From the NCBI GenBank assembly GCA_031549925.1, contig JAVBPA010000117.1, positions 1 through 22,940 on the forward strand: a stretch of DNA of 22,940 bases, read 5' to 3'. The notes below the pieces were generated by a model. That model worked only from the letters and a program-made list of their open reading frames with translations. It was not told the DNA's origin and made no database searches. Origin of the DNA: JAVBPA01 sp031549925. GTDB taxonomy: Bacteria; Bacillota; Clostridia; Oscillospirales; CAG-272. This document shows, one piece after another, positions 22,287 to 22,940 of this stretch (its first letter is position 1; the number at the start of each line of letters is the position of its first letter). Made by a program: the position numbers and the translations under genes.

Positions 22287-22315
22287 TTGACGCTAAAATA
22301 AAATTGGGATATAAT
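22287..22315 (+). promoter_or_regulatory. promoter of the XRE regulator gene
   Basis: TTGACG (22287-22292), 17 bases, TATAAT (22310-22315). The transcription start would fall at about 22322, next to the palindrome at 22324-22337. Confidence 0.75.
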
Positions 22316-22323
22316 AAAATCAG

Positions 22324-22337
22324 GATAAGCGCTTATC
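22324..22337. promoter_or_regulatory. 14-base palindrome at the XRE transcription start, probable operator
   Basis: GATAAGCGCTTATC is perfectly symmetrical and lies directly on the predicted transcription start, 25 bases before the ATG of an XRE-type regulator. This is the typical place for an autoregulatory operator of a dimeric helix-turn-helix repressor. Confidence 0.6.
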
Positions 22338-22361
22338 ACTTTATATTAAAAAGGTGATTTT

Positions 22362-22940
22362 ATGAATATAACAATTAATGAAAATTTAAAAAAATTCCGC
22401 AAGGAAAAAGGAAATACGCAACAGGAACTCGCAGACCATCTCGGCATATCTATACAGGCTGTCAGCAAATGGGAATGCGGCGACGGTTATCCAGACATCA
22501 CTTTAATCCCTGCGCTCGCGCTATATTATAACGTGACTTCCGATAAACTTTTAGGAATAGAAGACATTGCGATAAACGCAAAAATTCAAGAGTATGAAGC
22601 AAGAACAACGGAAATTTATAACAAAGTCGGAATTGAAAGTGAAAGAATAGATCAACGGCTTTCTATATGGCGTGAAGCGCAAAAAGAATTTCCAAATAAT
22701 CATATTATTTTACATGGTTTAATGTATGCACTCGGGTGGAAATTTAATGAAAATGAAAGTTACAATGAAATGATAACAATCGGCGAACGTCTGCTTCGAG
22801 AAAGCACAAATAATGACCTACGGTTTAAAACGATATATGATTTATCTTTTTTTTGCATGAAGCGCGGCGATTTTGAAAATTCAAAAAAATATGCAGATAT
22901 GATACCTCAGTGCTGGAACAGCAGAGAAATATTATACAGC
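22362..22940 (+). CDS. XRE-family transcriptional regulator (partial, runs off the window)
   Basis: 193 residues visible, open at the window end. Residues 7-62 form a Cro/C1-type helix-turn-helix: ENLKKFRKEKGNTQQELADH (7-26), then ISIQAVSKWECGDGYPDI (29-46), the recognition helix SKWE being typical of Clostridia regulators. From about 70 onward the sequence is helical (YEARTTEIYNKVGIESERI, FPNNHIILHGLMYALGW, GDFENSKKYADMIPQC), as in a TPR-like sensor or dimerisation domain that often follows this HTH group. AAGGTGA precedes the ATG at 22362. It has its own promoter and probable operator. Confidence 0.9.
   Translation, partial: MNITINENLKKFRKEKGNTQQELADHLGISIQAVSKWECGDGYPDITLIPALALYYNVTSDKLLGIEDIAINAKIQEYEARTTEIYNKVGIESERIDQRLSIWREAQKEFPNNHIILHGLMYALGWKFNENESYNEMITIGERLLRESTNNDLRFKTIYDLSFFCMKRGDFENSKKYADMIPQCWNSREILYS

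Overview
The window looks like chromosomal DNA from an AT-rich, anaerobic, endospore-forming member of the Clostridia (Bacillota), probably an uncultured gut-type lineage. Support: a SpoIID protein, an RNase M5-like protein, a glycyl-radical-enzyme activase, many Cys-lipobox lipoproteins, Thr/Glu/Ala-rich linkers on secreted proteins, and many near-consensus sigma-A promoters (TTGACA, 16-18 bases, TATAAT). There are no phage, transposase, rRNA or CRISPR features.

Layout. (1) 1-1002: nucleotide synthesis on the minus strand: the first 33 codons of a GMP-synthase-like gene and pyrE with its own promoter. (2) 1077-3431: a DUF421 membrane protein whose N-terminus lacks any standard start codon, then a GH123-like (DUF4091) glycosidase. 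(3) 3442-4217: an RNHCP zinc protein and a small secreted, membrane-anchored Thr-rich protein. (4) 4278-4399: palindromic repeat block. (5) 4412-7727: a minus-strand operon, cysC-cysQ fusion, cysD, glycyl-radical activase. (6) 7843-10198: spoIID and a strongly promoted, secreted CBM9-like protein. (7) 10229-10449: a second, longer block of the same palindromic repeat, in opposite orientation. (8) 10457-16539, minus strand: two paralogous sugar-binding lipoproteins, a lipoprotein with a Thr-rich linker, and a 733-residue glycosidase-like protein with a duplicated N-terminal motif. (9) 16783-17877: a URO-D family protein. (10) 17904-19122: a lipoprotein and a membrane protein read leftward, with an unusual hairpin/palindrome between them. 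(11) 19239-20776: three overlapping genes (membrane protein, RNase M5-like, GtrA). (12) 20887-21867: a sugar isomerase-like TIM barrel. (13) tRNA-Trp with terminator, and the start of an XRE regulator with a palindrome at its predicted transcription start.

How the genes fit: most of the window serves carbohydrate capture and intracellular processing (binding lipoproteins, CBM9-like surface protein, two cytoplasmic glycosidase-like enzymes, sugar isomerase), but no transporter permease is present. The sulfate-activation genes form a separate, unusual operon that lacks cysN in the window and ends with a radical SAM activase. The items most worth a second look are the palindromic repeat blocks, the cysCQ-cysD-activase operon, the ribosome-site hairpin/operator before the 18428 lipoprotein, the duplicated N-terminal module on the 733-residue protein, and the DUF421 gene without a normal start.
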